DNA from: Aotearoamyces nothofagi
Taxonomy: Eukaryota > Ascomycota > Leotiomycetes > Leotiales > Tympanidaceae
Assembly: GCA_015345905.1 (NCBI GenBank)
Contig: JADDTR010000026.1
Location: forward strand, 62,001-126,000
Direction: 5' to 3'
Length of the DNA: 64,000 nt
In this document: in pieces, positions 22,196-33,783 of the stretch
Layout of the letters: each line of letters starts with the position of its first letter
Numbering within the stretch: the first letter of the stretch is position 1
The notes under the pieces: generated by a model
Database searches by the model: none
What the model saw: the letters and a program-made list of their open reading frames with translations, nothing else
Told to the model about the DNA's origin: nothing
Program-made: the position numbers and the translations under genes

Positions 22196-25100
22196 CTAGT
22201 GCACAACAACCTCCTTATAAGGAGTTACAACAACCGGATACAGCAATCCATAGTCCTGAGGATCTCCCGCTGGGCTCATTGGAGCAAAACCCACGGTCCT
22301 CAGATCTGTCCAAATTAACCGGAGGCGGTTCCGCAGTGTTGTCGACACCACAGCTTGGACTTCGTTGACCCCGCTCTTCAGGTACGCTCCAATATCCGCG
22401 CGCGCCCACGTCAGATCGAGCGGCGGCAGAGGTTTCCCGTTGATGGAGACGCGCAGGCTGTTGAAGGCGGCTCCAAAGTCGATCATGGCACCGTCGACGT
22501 CTTTGGAAGGTGGCCAGGTAAATGAGGTGCTGTAATAACCGTGACCGCTAACGTTTTGTAGGCCGGGGATGTTTTGCCATGATGTTATCGTCGGGAGGAA
22601 GTGTGTCGTGTTGGATTTGGTGGCAGTAGTGATGTTGTAGAGATCGGACGGCGGATCCCAGTGCTCGGCGATCAGAGTCCAGTTGGATAGTGTGAAACTT
22701 GGTGCAGACAGTGAGGAACTTGCATGGCTTGCCCCATTTGATGTCTGAAAGGTTGTGCGAGATGAATTTCCTGGGCCAACTTTGACAGTGAGACCTTTTG
22801 CGTCGTCGTAGGTTGCTCCGATAATGTTTTTCGAGACGCTCGTTAAATGCTTGGATGGGTAAGCATGCTGATTCGGAGGTTTTGACAAGAAGGCGATAAC
22901 GGTACTTTGATTGCCAGCCAGCTGGAAAGAAATGGTTGTTGTTGATTTTGATTGTATGTAGTTGAGAATAGGAGTTTGTGCCCCCGTCCAGGCATCGTAG
23001 TAATAAGGGATTCCAGTACTTGCAAACTCGACAACTCCTTCACTATATCCACCATTGACTAGTGAGTATGGATATGGAGCATCGTTATAGATGTAGACAT
23101 AGTCAGCGCTTTTGTTACTGTCATGACGCCAGTAACTAAACCAGGTGCCGTTGGCTGTAATCTTCGTGAGTGGCTCAATGGACAGAGAAGCTAAAGTCTG
23201 GGCTAATCCATCATATGAAACTACGTGAACGTTTGATAATGGCTCAATACTCTGTAAAGTATTGTTCACATATGTAGAGCTATTAACATTAGCTCCAAAG
23301 GCTAATTGGGATGGCAAGCCGCCGGAGAATATAATTGGAAGGCCGCCTTTGGCAAACTCGGCAAGCTTGGTAACTCCTGTAACCGTCATCGAGTCGTTGG
23401 CTCTGACAATCAAAGCCTTGTAGGCGGGTCCAGTAGGTGCAAGCACTCCATTTTGGACATAGGCATCTGGAAGATTGAAATTTTCTGGGCTGAGATAGTC
23501 ATATGAATAGCCTCTCACGTGTTAGCTAACAGTAACCTACTTAGGGGGCTTCAAGATATTACCTGCTTCTTGCACATCGGTGGGAAGATAGTTCGTGCTT
23601 AAATTTGAAAATGATGACCTCTTCTCGTAGAATGCTACATCCAGTTTCGGAACCCCAGATTGGAAGATGTACTGCATCCGCGAGACCCAATTCAACGTGT
23701 CAGAATAGAACTCCCAAGCTGGCAAGTAAGGTCCATGCATCTCGGAAAATAAGTAGCCAAATGTCGTAAACCCAGGCCAGGTTGTGTTCGGGTACTGGCA
23801 GGCATTAGCAACCCACCCCACACTCTGTCTTTTACGAGGAGGCAACTTGCTTGTCCTGAGTATGCCCCTCCGTGAAAGACGAATTGGTTAATCCCAGCAG
23901 CAAAAGAGCGCTTGACGGACCATAATAGCTCTAGTAATGTAGAGGCAAAAGCCATATTCTCAACTGCTCCCAGTTCGCTAGATATTACACGCTTCCCAGC
24001 CAGATTAGCCGGTCCAACATACTGACGATAGTCATCGATCAAATCTGCGAACTCTAAGCTCTCAGTCTCTGGTGCATCAACATCTGGAATATCCGCCATC
24101 TATTCAAGTTAGCTAAACATACTATCCGTCAAGGCTCTCAATTTCCATACCATGTCTAAAGGTAGGTTATATCCAACTTGCACAGATGACTGAAGATTAA
24201 GATAGCTATTCGTCCAGTTGGTAAGACCTTGCAGGTAGCTAGAATAAGATATTTCCAGCTAGAACTATTAGTAATGATTTCTTATCGAATGATTGGATAG
24301 ATATTTGATAAAAAGAAAAGGATCTAATTAATAAAGAAATGAGTGAAGATGACCAATTGTATGGATATATTAGTTGTGCATGATAGTCTAACTGTATAGT
24401 TGATAGAGTCGAAGTAGAAACATCACCACACTTACCGTCTCCCGATAGTCATTGACATGGCTCGCTCCATTGTCATCCTCATCAGTGATCCACCAGATAG
24501 TTGGGTTGGCGTTACCATTCCCGTGGAGGAGAAGGGGAACATATTTATTGACAGAATATCCTACGTTTTCGAAAAAGATCTCTTGGAAATCTCTTGTCCA
24601 GTAAGTATCAGAATATGCCTCGAAGCTATCCTCCCAGCCATAATTTCCGACCTTTTCAAGGAGCTCCTTGGTCCCATTGATAAGGACATACTGCTCCCAG
24701 AAATCTGTAGTTGTTTTAGCTCCAAGGGGAGAAAAGTGATCAACAGCAAAAGATCCGTTTTGAAGGTAACTCTCGGGTGTAGTTTGCTGACCTCCTAGAG
24801 TTTCTGGACTTGCGGCTGCCCTATAGTTCGAATGAATAAGATATACCACAATCAAATCATAGAAATCACTGCTGGAATCCCAGGGGAATTGTAGCGATAA
24901 CTCCCCAGTAGAAGAAACTTGGTCAGTCACGTCCTTGAGGCTATCATGCATAAGCGTATGCACCTCGACTTCAATTGAAGAAGGACTTCCAAAGCCGACT
25001 CCCGGAGTAGAAATATTTTCCACTGTTGCGACCAGACCTGTCGTCACAGAAACAATAGACCCAGTTCCCCACCCAGGTATCACGCCTTGAAAGGATCCAC

Positions 25101-25729
25101 CAGCAGGAATAGAAACTTGGAAGGACGTAAGATCCCATGCCAACCCCTCGGAACCCTCAATGGCCGGGACACCCTGGCCTTGATTTGGGCCAAATGCAAA
25201 GTCCATAATCATGCCATTGGCCTCAATGGCCTCTGCAAAAGCATGAAAGAGAGATCCTGGTAGTATATGTCAATCTGTTATCCGAGTATTGGGGGAAGGG
25301 TGATAGGTACGCCATTCCGGAGATCCCCAGCCATATATGGAATAATCGACTGGAGAATAGGTTGGTGAGCCATAGGTACCAGTGCCACCATACAAGTAGT
25401 AACCTAAGCACTCAAGTCCGCCTGCGCCATTGTTCGCAAAGCCTTTGATATCTTCTGCAAGCACTGCATGATCGATTGACGCATCTGGAACCCAGTATCG
25501 AAAACGAGGACGGACCAAGCTGGATGGGTTCTGAAAGGTGCCACTTGCGATCGCCGCCTCGACGAGATCATCGAGGTGACCGTTAGGTAATGGAGAAGGC
25601 AGTCCAAATATTTCTAAAGGAGCTAGAATCAGACATATTGTCTTTGCGATGATGCCCTTTTGAAAACAATCAGTACTTTTTGTGCCACATGTATCACCTA
25701 ACACCGAGAGCACCTACGATAGAGAACAT
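22196..25729 (-). CDS. GH106-type alpha-L-rhamnosidase-like secreted enzyme
   Basis: Seven exons (25729-25718, 25656-25311, 25256-24436, 24258-24151, 24099-23851, 23794-23563, 23511-22196) give 1027 residues in frame. The 12-base first exon encodes MFSI and splices into a hydrophobic signal peptide (KTICLILAPLEIFG). The mature start, RPRFRYWVPDASID followed by GAGGLECLGYYLYGG, is characteristic of GH106 and related secreted proteins with a GH2-type sugar-binding fold. GGAYSGQYPNTTWPG and FSEMHGPYLPAWEF are further family blocks; the C-terminus is beta-rich. The expected role is removal of rhamnose from plant or fungal polysaccharides. One intron (23795-23850) has GC-AG ends. The activity is inferred from family resemblance. 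Confidence 0.82.
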
Positions 25730-27078
25730 TTGTACTGCCGTAGTTCGGAAGTATCTGCGCTAAGGATTGAACACATATAATTTTGGTCCTGCTCTAAACG
25801 TTTTATATATCTGTAGTAGACTTGCAATGCCGAGGTCGCTGGCGCATTCCCCAAGGGTCGTATATCATTGCGCCGAGGTACCCCATACTTCTCTCGCTGC
25901 CATACCCGAATTAGTTATGATAGCCGTCTAATCAGCAATCAGTACCGCTGCTCCTCGGCTAGGAAATCTTCCCAGAGCATGAGTCCGTAAACCCGGGAAG
26001 CATCCAGGTTTGCTGTTGTTGTCTGCTATATTCCCCGTTCCCCCACATCCCTGCGTCTCCGCTTCCCTAGATGTGCACGATAGCCAGTTCCACATAGATA
26101 AATACGACTCCCCATGTTCTGGTCAGGGACCTCGGACTATCTACTAGCGAGTAACATTAGCTAGCACTTAGTTAAGTAGTTGACTAAGGGTTATAGGAGT
26201 AGAAAATAACATATATATATATATGTTGCAATTTAGCATGTAGTTGTAGACTGCGGTGTTTTGTATGATTGATGCTTAAAGGCTTAAGTTACAGGTTGGT
26301 GGGAATTCCACTTAAGGTGGCTCCTGCTACTGTTGCCTAAGGCATTGCTCTACTGACTGACCGGTACTGGCCCTCGGATTTCAACAATATATATGATATA
26401 CACAATATATAGTATCAGTGTCAGGGTTCGAATGCAGAGTATTGCTCTGCTTTAATACGGGCTGGTAGATATAGGAGCTGCATCAGTGCTTGGCACGAGG
26501 AAGGGTTAAGTGCTCTATGATACATATACAAGATTGGCCATCCTCGGCAATATAACGTGACATGACGCAATAAGGTTTCCACGTGACAACCAGGTAATAG
26601 TCCGACTCCTATGGATGCGAGCCCGGAAGTCAGTTAGCAGCTGAACCGGCAGAAGAGGTATTTTCTGCTCACCACGCTGTATGCATGCATCACAATCATC
26701 TCGAGATATTGTCAGGAAAGACTGAGGATATCGATATCTTGTATAGGCTCATTCACAGGTGAAGCAGGAACGCGTGAATAAGAAAGGCCCTTAGAGATGA
26801 AGTCTTGAAGTACTCAGGCTTCTGTCATATTCTAATCATCTGTTATTCCCAAATATCGAGAAACTATAATTACTAGTAGATGGAAATAATCATGGCACTC
26901 TATGCAACTTCCCATTGTGGTCATCCTGCTGGACGTGCCTACTTCATATGGTCAATCTACTTTCTTAAAACCTTTTGTGTCGCTTTCCCGAGAGGTACCT
27001 ACCACACCCACTTTCAACTCACATCTCCCATCACATCCTGTTCTTATCTCATAATTCCCGAACATAAAACTATTCGAG
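25730..27078. other. Divergent intergenic region with an AT hairpin and tRNA-like debris
   Basis: No protein gene is seen. A palindromic AT run (AACATATATATATATATATGTT-like) lies at about 26208-26230. Around 26300-26440 there are strings resembling tRNA internal promoters: GGTTCGAATGC on the plus strand and, read on the minus strand, CAGTCAGTAGAGC. No complete cloverleaf can be folded by eye. Confidence 0.45.
26208..26230. repeat. AT dinucleotide palindrome
   Basis: A run of alternating A and T flanked by AAC on the left and GTT on the right, so the whole is a perfect inverted repeat able to form a hairpin or cruciform. It is probably a simple microsatellite. Confidence 0.6.
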
Positions 27079-28038
27079 ATGGCTTCGCCTTATACAGAAG
27101 AGCAGCTTGATGCTTATCTGGAATATGTTGATATTCCATATCAATATCGCAGGATTAACAATCCAGAGAGAGACATTGAGTTTCTTAATGTCCTCTTCGC
27201 CCATCAGATTACGACGATACCATTTGAGAACCTCTCATTCCATTACTCCAACCATTTTCAAATCGACTTGGATCCCCAAGTTCTATACAGGAAGCTCACC
27301 CAAAATGGGCGTGGCGGGATTTCTTTGGAAGTCGGTCGTTTTTTCTATTTCATTCTATTAAGTCTCGGGTTCAACGCCCACGCAGCTGTTGCTAGAGTTA
27401 GAACTTTGAGATTTGATAGCCCAGTAACGGAAAATGGGGAGTGGTATTAAATCTCCTGTTAAGAATTTCTTAGAGTGCATTTAATAACGTGTATCAGGGC
27501 TCATATGGTTAGCATCGTCACTCTTGCTAACGAAAACAAATACATGGTTGATGCCTCATTCGGCGGCCATAGACCAACCCTGCCACTTCCAATGCTCTCC
27601 GGCTGTGTTATTCGAAATATCGGGACGCAAGAAGTCCGTCTTGCCTGTGAAGCATCCCCCAATCCGGCCTTCTCAGGCCAGCAAATATGGCTCTACCAAG
27701 TCCGCCTCAGCCCATCCCACCCATGGGGTTCGGTGTACTCGTTTTTCGAGACTCACAACCCGCAGTCTGCTATTGATGCAGTCAATAAATGGCCAGGCGT
27801 TGGGCTAATAAATAACGTCACGGTAGTCACGTTCTTGAGGGGGGTTGGGAGGGTTAATACGAAGATGGTGCTGATTAATCGTCGGCTAAGAGTTTATACA
27901 AATGAACAATTAGGCCTTGAAGAGGTCTTTTATACTGAGTCTGAAAGAGTAGGGATTTTGAAAACCTATTTTAATTTGATACTGACAGATGAAGAAAAGG
28001 AGGGGATTCGTGGAAGGGAAAATGAGCTGCGTCAGTGA
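27079..28038 (+). CDS. Arylamine N-acetyltransferase-like protein with Ser in place of the catalytic Cys
   Basis: Two exons (27079-27443, 27498-28038) give 301 residues. The NAT family fold is clear: TTIPFENLSFHY, then the active-site loop NGRGGISLEVGRFF, then AHMVSIV and KYMVDASFGGHRPTLPL. NATs use a Cys-His-Asp triad, with Cys in RGGxCxE. Here the equivalent residue is Ser82, while His124 and Asp140 are kept. The family moves acetyl or malonyl groups from CoA to aromatic amines; in Fusarium such enzymes detoxify plant benzoxazolinones. Without the Cys thiolate, normal acyl-enzyme chemistry is doubtful, so this may be a pseudoenzyme, a Ser-dependent variant, or a young inactive copy. No other disruption is visible. 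Confidence 0.85.
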
Positions 28039-28255
28039 AATTAGACTGCAGGATATCTGTATTCAGTTAACTAGAAACTGCGAGACGGGCGTTCACATTA
28101 TACTACGCAGCTTTCCACATACATGCAATGAGTTGTGAGAGTTTTAGATGCAAACTACAGGTGTTATTATACTAGGAGAACCAAGTAGCAAGTGCCACCT
28201 TTCCTCCATCAATATAGCATATGAACACTTAGGACCTCTATTGCAAACTTCCTAA

Positions 28256-28785
28256 TTAAGTTCCAGTCATCATCGCCCTCAGCTTCTGCATCAACTTCAT
28301 ATCCCTTGGGTGGAGAGTAGCCCGATTTGCACGGGTTGTGAACAAGTTCGCCGCTGATCAGATTAGCATAAAGATAACTATAGGATAAATACTACAACTC
28401 ACACTCAAACTCTATCACCATGAATGCCTCGGCGGCTTCATAGAGGGCTATGATAGCTGAATCCTCAAATTTCATCTTGTGGGCGCTCGGTCCTAAGTTA
28501 GAGGTAATCCGTCGGACAAGATGCGCGAATGGATGCCTCTTGGCAAGGAGCTTGCTGGTGTTCTGGTAACGACAGATTTCGAAGAGCAAGAGCTGGGTAT
28601 GTCAGCAGCTTGAAGTAGCTATAGATAAGAAACACCGACTGCTATGCTTGGAACGAGGTAGTTTCCTACTCTGGCTATTCCTATTGAAGACAAAGACTTC
28701 CCTGGCAGTTCTTCCTGCAACGACAACTGTCTTGCGACCTTTTTTGGCCGGCCGACAGTCTTCCAATACGTATCGTCCTAGCCAT
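28256..28785 (-). CDS. Divergent histone H3-like (CenH3-like?) gene; N-terminal tail unresolved
   Basis: Two well-spliced exons encode a near-complete H3 histone fold: 28592-28403 and 28353-28256, separated by a 49-base GTGAGT-CAG intron. The reading is LFEICRYQ (H3 LREIRRYQ), HPFAHLVRRI (LPFQRLVREI), FEDSAIIALYEAAEAF, then ANLFTTRANRATLHPRDMK (TNLCAIHAKRVTIQSKDIQ), with a natural stop. Loop 1 is three residues longer than in canonical H3, and EAAEAF resembles centromeric H3. Upstream, an acceptor (TACCCAG) ends an intron. A MART start at 28785 and an Arg/Lys-rich tail in another frame (PAKKGRKTVVVAGRTAR) recall the H3 tail, but I cannot join them in one frame. It may be an H3 variant gene or a paralogue whose tail has decayed. 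The absence of stops over about 95 diverged codons argues for past selection. Confidence 0.62.
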
Positions 28786-29219
28786 TCTGGTATAGAGGTT
28801 GATAAAAAAACAAGCTGAATCAGAAGCTACTTACTGTAAATGCCAAGAGGTCATTGCGGTGGCTGGAAGGTGGAAATGGTTGGAGCTAATTACTCGAAGA
28901 CAAAGAGTAAGCATTCGATTTAATGTGCAGTTGATGGAGGTGGTGGAGGGGGGGGGGGGTTGAGCGCGTTGTTTGCTTGCATCTGCGGGTGACAGGGCAT
29001 AATCTGAAACCAAATGGTGAATGCGAGAATGAATAACGACTAGAGAGAATAGGCCGCAATGATAAAACCAACTGCGAGGTAGCAAAAAGCAATAGGAGAA
29101 GGACAGCCGAAGCTTGTTTTCAGCATGTTTCAAAATTATTTACAAGAGGATACTTGTGTCTTCTCTGTACAAATATGCGATCTGTGATTTATTTTCAAGA
29201 TTTCATATCATTCCACACC
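28786..29219. other. Short intergenic, G-run
   Basis: 434 bases with no convincing gene. A run of about ten G lies near 28949-28960. A possible extra upstream exon of the histone-like gene (ATGACCTCTTGG on the minus strand, with a GTAAGT donor near 28832) is visible but unproven. Confidence 0.4.
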
Positions 29220-30535
29220 TCATTCCTTGCCCCAGACTGGAAACTGAATTCCATGCATGCCCTTATATCCAGGGGTCTCGCACTCTTTCCAGCCCTGCAA
29301 GACCTTGTCCTTGATGGCCTCATCAAACTCATAAACCTCGACGCCCAGCGGTCGACACGTCGCCGCCGTGGCCGCCATGCTCTCCGCTCCCCATCCGAAG
29401 ACAGAGAGGTCGCCGCCGGGACAGCTCGACAGGGCGCAGAGGACGTCTGTCTCGGCGAAGAATTCAAAATAGTCTCCTGGTTTGGCCGGTGAGGGTTCCA
29501 TAAAGTACTTGCCCTCGCGGTTGAGGCCGGTGACTTGGAAGACGTTCAGGACATCGTGGACGTCGAATTCGGTCAGTCCGAATGGTATCACGGCCCGCGT
29601 GAGGTTAGAGTGGCATTGATAGTCGAAATCATTGCCGGAAAGGAGACGGTTCACTATTGAAACGTCAGTCTTTTCGTCTAGTCAGCCTAGAAACGTCGGG
29701 ACGTACCGTAAGGATCACATCTTGTACCCAGTAAATCATGGACTCGAGCACCAACCTCATCGACGCCATAATTCTTGAGCGAATCTGCGGTGATGGTGAC
29801 GAGAGGACGGAGATAAGGCAGGATCGACCATAACCGATCGCCAACCGAGACGTGGGAAGCGTGGAGTTGGCGTGTGCGGGAGGCCCAGAAACGTTCGCGG
29901 GGATTGTCAAGGGACCAGATGTTGAAGTCGCCGACTTGAGGACCATGGGGTGTTGTGAGACGACAGACGGTACCTAGGATAGGTCTGTAAGTTAAATTGA
30001 TGACTCAGGAGGTAATAAACAATAAGGAATATTCTGCTGAGCTGGAGCTTGTTGAAACAGGACGGATGAATATTTGAAGCCATCATTGGCCTGGTAAGAT
30101 TTCTAAAGGGATGAAAAAGTGATGTTCTTTGATGCTTTTGATCATCTGGGTTGCATTAAAATCATAGAACACACAAATTTCAAGGCTTCAAATGTCCAGC
30201 AATGGTCTCCAAAACTCCACTAAGCCGCCACCAATCCCTAAGGCTATAGATATTCTTTTCTATCCTCGTATTTCTCATCCAGTGCCATATCAAACACATC
30301 TTCGTCTCTTCAACCTCAAAGATAAAAAGCCACGTTTGAAACCATTCTTCGGCTTACCTTTCTTCACAACCCAGGCCTTCGCACTCCGAATGGGAATCTC
30401 GAACTTCTGAACTAGCTTCCGCTGTCCCTCGACGTTCGCCGTCGCCGCAACACGCGCATACAATTCCTTGTCACCATACAATACCGCGCTGTCCTTCGCT
30501 GGGTACGCCGGATCCGGATTCCTGGCCGCTGCCAT
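29220..30535 (-). CDS. DUF1989 / urea carboxylase-associated family protein
   Basis: Three exons (30535-30358, 29973-29707, 29653-29220) give 292 residues. The N-terminus ends with KFEIPIRSAKAWVVKKG, then TPHGPQVGDFNIWSLDNPRE, RFWASRTRQLHASHVSVGD, HDLLGTRCDPYVNRLLSG and LCALSSCPGGDLSVFGWG, all blocks of the DUF1989 domain found in bacterial urea-carboxylase-associated proteins. The biochemical role of the fungal form is not established; its conserved Cys, His and Asp suggest metal binding. The first intron is long for this window (384 bases) but both ends fit. It lies beside an amino-acid permease and agmatinase, in keeping with nitrogen or urea metabolism. Confidence 0.85.
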
Positions 30536-31225
30536 GGCTGCTACAACTTCTCTTCTCTCTATCTAATATCCCAGGGGTGCTCGGAATGCTCAAGATGTCC
30601 AGAATGCTTAATTAAGCTCGGAGAGTCGACAATAAGTTGAGAAGTACGATATTCTCAAAAGATAGGGCGAGGATTCGAGTTGTAGACGGCGACTAGTTTT
30701 ATTTCGTATTGTTCTAAGCGCCGCCGATATACGCAGATGCGTAGGAGGAATAATGTAAACGCGCCGGCGCTGGTGGTTCGAGATAAGCTCCACGGAGAGG
30801 AAAGGTGGGGCGGCCACCACACTTTGATCGGCAACTTGGCCACCGCGCCGATCAAAACCTTGATCAGCGATGTCGTGATAATCTGGACATGTGGTGGAAG
30901 GTCTCGAGAGGTTGTGGTTTCATGCTGTTCCATTCTCGAGAAAAGAGGGCATTTTGAAATGGCTAATTGCTCAGATTGCCATTGGTTGTGGCCCTGCTGT
31001 TCGGGATTTGTTCGGGATAGTTGTCTGTTGGGTTAAGGGATTCGAGGATATTTAGGTGTGAACCGCGCTTTTATTTATATCTTACACTAGTGTAGCTTCT
31101 TCCCGCGTTCTGTTAATAAGGTACATGGTTTCAGGAGATTTCAATTCTAGATACGCGTGTTATGTATATTTCTCCTTGCGATAATTATTCTAGTAAATCA
31201 AGATGTGTAAATAGGAGCATTATAT
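30536..31225. other. Intergenic promoter region of the DUF1989 gene
   Basis: 690 bases with GC-rich first half (GCGCCGGCG near 30760). No credible gene; the open frames on the two strands overlap one another. It should hold the DUF1989 promoter and the permease 3' end. Confidence 0.5.
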
Positions 31226-32945
31226 CTATGACAATTTTCTCAAAGTCTTGCCCCACCACGTTGTGACTACAGTCGGTGGCCTTTCCGCAGCTTCGACTTC
31301 ATCCAATCCCGTGAGGAGATCAACCTGTTCCACGGGTATCGCCCACGTATCCTTGGTATAGCACGCACGATGAACCAGGTAGATGCCAACGAAAAGTGGG
31401 ATGCCGATATATCCTGAAAGAAATGATGCCGCCGACCACTCAGAAGGAAAAAATACCGTGAAGCTATTGCAGAGACATAGAATCGAAAAGGCAATCAAAG
31501 TAATCCACGATCCAACAGGCTGGAGACGCGATCGAACAGGCAGTGACTTGCGTGAGACACCCTGAACATCGCACGCTTTTCGGAAACGTATAAAGATAAT
31601 CGCGCAGCAGATCCAAGAAATGAAACCACCAGTATTGACCAAATTCAACATCCAGTCGAAAACAACGGCGCTCCTAGTGTTGATATTTAGGTATGCGAGT
31701 ACACCGAAGAGTGAGCTGGCAATAACAGCATAGATAGGGGTTCCATGTTTGTTGCATCTAGTGAAGATTTTCGGTGCATCGCCTACTAGAGCAAGTGAGT
31801 AGAGAGATCGGCTTGCGAGGTAGATGAAGGAGTTCCCGGCCGACCATGAAGCGGTGATGATGACAGCGTTGACAACACTATCCAGACCGCCGATTCCTGC
31901 ATTCTTGATCCCGACGACCCAGGGCGAAGAGCCTGCTCCACTGCCGCCACTGGTTAATGCTGCAGCATTAGAAGGACAGATCACGCTGATCCCGATGGTT
32001 CCTCCAATATAAAAGAATATTAGACGCCAGAAAAACCGAGACGCGATGATTGGGAGGTTTCTCTTGGGCGACTGAATTTCGCCAGCTGCTACTATAAGCA
32101 TCTCAGGTGAGAGTACAAAGGGAAGCACAGCGCTGATAAGTGTGTACAGGGCTGCAATAAAATTGCCTGTACCACCGGAGACGAGCATGCTTTTGATGGC
32201 ACCTGGGTCTCTCCAATAATGAAACCCAAGTCGAACATGGGATGGTCCGCCACCCCAAAAGAGGATGAAAGCCAATATGAGGAGACCACTGATCAGTAGA
32301 ACTTTGAGTGTGCAGAACCAGAATTCCGCCTCACCATAGTACTTAACTGGGAGCAGATTCAGCGCTACAATTAGGACTAGCATGATGGAGATCCAGACGG
32401 CATTGTTGATACCGGGATTCCAGTACCCGATCACCAGAGCGGAGGCGGTAAGTTCAAATGGGACGAAGACGGCGTAAGTGTAGAAGTATAGCCATCCCAT
32501 CATGAATCCAAAACTGCGAGAAACGTAACGCCCGCCGTAATAGGACATGGTCCCTCCTGGCAGCGGCAGATATGCGCATATTTCCGTGACGGACAGCATG
32601 ACAAGGTAGATGAGCACAGATACAACGACGTAAGAGCCGACGAGGAAAGCCGGTCCGCCATTGGCAAGAGTCTGACCGGTGCTGACAAAAAGACCTATTA
32701 GGAACTATTAGCAACGATTATAAACTAGGTAATATCGAGGCTGTAACTGTGGGTAAGCACACACCTGTTCCAATACTGCCTCCGATGGCAATCATTTGGG
32801 CATGCCGGGATTTAAGTCCTCGAACCGTCTTACCCCCCAAGGCTTCACCTATCATCTCTCCATCATTGTCGAACTGATTGAGGTTGCTACTGCTAAATGG
32901 TGGTACGACGGCAGCTTCTGTATTCGAATCACACTTTTTTTCCAT
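31226..32945 (-). CDS. Amino-acid permease (APC superfamily, yeast AAT family)
   Basis: Two exons (32945-32765, 32694-31226) give 549 residues. After a 40-residue hydrophilic N-terminus comes the family signature RHAQMIAIGGSIGTG followed by LFVSTGQ, then about twelve hydrophobic spans including EICAYLPLPGGTMSYYGGRY. The conserved S-x-G-N motif (SWSAGNSFIYLASRSLYSLA) is also present. It should be a plasma-membrane proton symporter for amino acids. The gene is divergent from agmatinase (1.27 kb shared upstream region), which suggests coordinated expression. Substrate specificity cannot be read from the sequence; arginine or another basic amino acid is only a guess from the neighbours. Confidence 0.9.
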
Positions 32946-33386
32946 GGTGTGGGATGCTGAATGATTGGTTGTAAACTATACAGCGGTTTACAGAGGCGAT
33001 TTGTAAAATACAAGAGATATAGTATAGTCTTCGGTCTGCCCAGCCGACGACCAGTAGAGACGTCGAATATAGAAGCGACGAAATAAGATACCCTAAATGA
33101 TATATTAGGATATGAATGCAATTGATACGGAATACCATCGTAATGAGAGACGACTCCATAATCTATATATAACTGGTCAATACAGAGCAGATCGCGGTAT
33201 CATCTTAGGATCGGAAAATACACGAATACTCCTATCGTTATCAAATTAACCTTTGGAGCTTTCCAGCGAGAGCCTAGTAGGCCACCACTTTTCCCATGAA
33301 ATATGAAGCGAGCCTGTCTTTATTTCATGATGCCATTTTAGCATCGATGAGCTTGTGGCTAGAGCTCTGGAAGTTACGTAAATTAG

Positions 33387-33416
33387 AGATCCTTAAACGT
33401 AGAGATCCTTAAACGC
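33387..33416. repeat. Tandem direct repeat in divergent promoter
   Basis: The string AGAGATCCTTAAACG occurs twice back to back, the second copy starting 15-16 bases after the first. It is short and could be a duplicated regulatory box or chance. Confidence 0.55.
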
Positions 33417-33512
33417 GCTTACTCATATGACTGGACCTTCTGACGACCCAAAGTATGTGTTTGATTTAGAAAATGCTTACTTAATATGATGGAGAGAAAG
33501 ATAGAGAGATAT

Positions 33513-33529
33513 CACGTGGATGTCACGTG
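33513..33529. promoter_or_regulatory. Paired CACGTG E-boxes
   Basis: TCACGTGGATGTCACGTGG holds two CACGTG palindromes 11 bases apart in the permease/agmatinase divergent promoter. CACGTG is bound by fungal bHLH and bZIP regulators. The paired copy and spacing of one helical turn suggest a cooperative site. Confidence 0.4.
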
Positions 33530-33760
33530 GAAACTACCACCGGTAGAAGCGCCCGAGAAAGCACGAAAGAGCATTGGTCCGCCAAGAAACTTACGTCTAT
33601 GGTATATTTATAAGTGTCAGACCGGGCGTGCAGCTCGTAAAGACAGCGCTGGTGATGAGTTTGGTCTGTCAAAGCCAGGCTCAACGGATGTCCAAAGCTG
33701 TCTTCGCTGGGTTCGCTGGGTCTTGCCTGGAGTAGACGGAAGCGGGAGTCATTCCTCTGT

Positions 33761-33783
33761 CGGATATCCGCCCACGGAATCCG
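33761..33783. promoter_or_regulatory. Two CGG-Nx-CCG inverted pairs (putative Zn2Cys6 sites)
   Basis: CGGATATCCG (CGG-N4-CCG) is followed four bases later by CGGAATCCG (CGG-N3-CCG), about 440 bases before the agmatinase start. Zn2Cys6 dimers commonly bind inverted or everted CGG triplets, and two such regulators lie just downstream. The link to either regulator is inference. Confidence 0.4.

Noticed and set aside
29665-29946. 93-codon frame within the DUF1989 gene
   Set aside because: It is on the same strand but in another frame; the DUF1989 frame has the conserved blocks and fits the splice sites.
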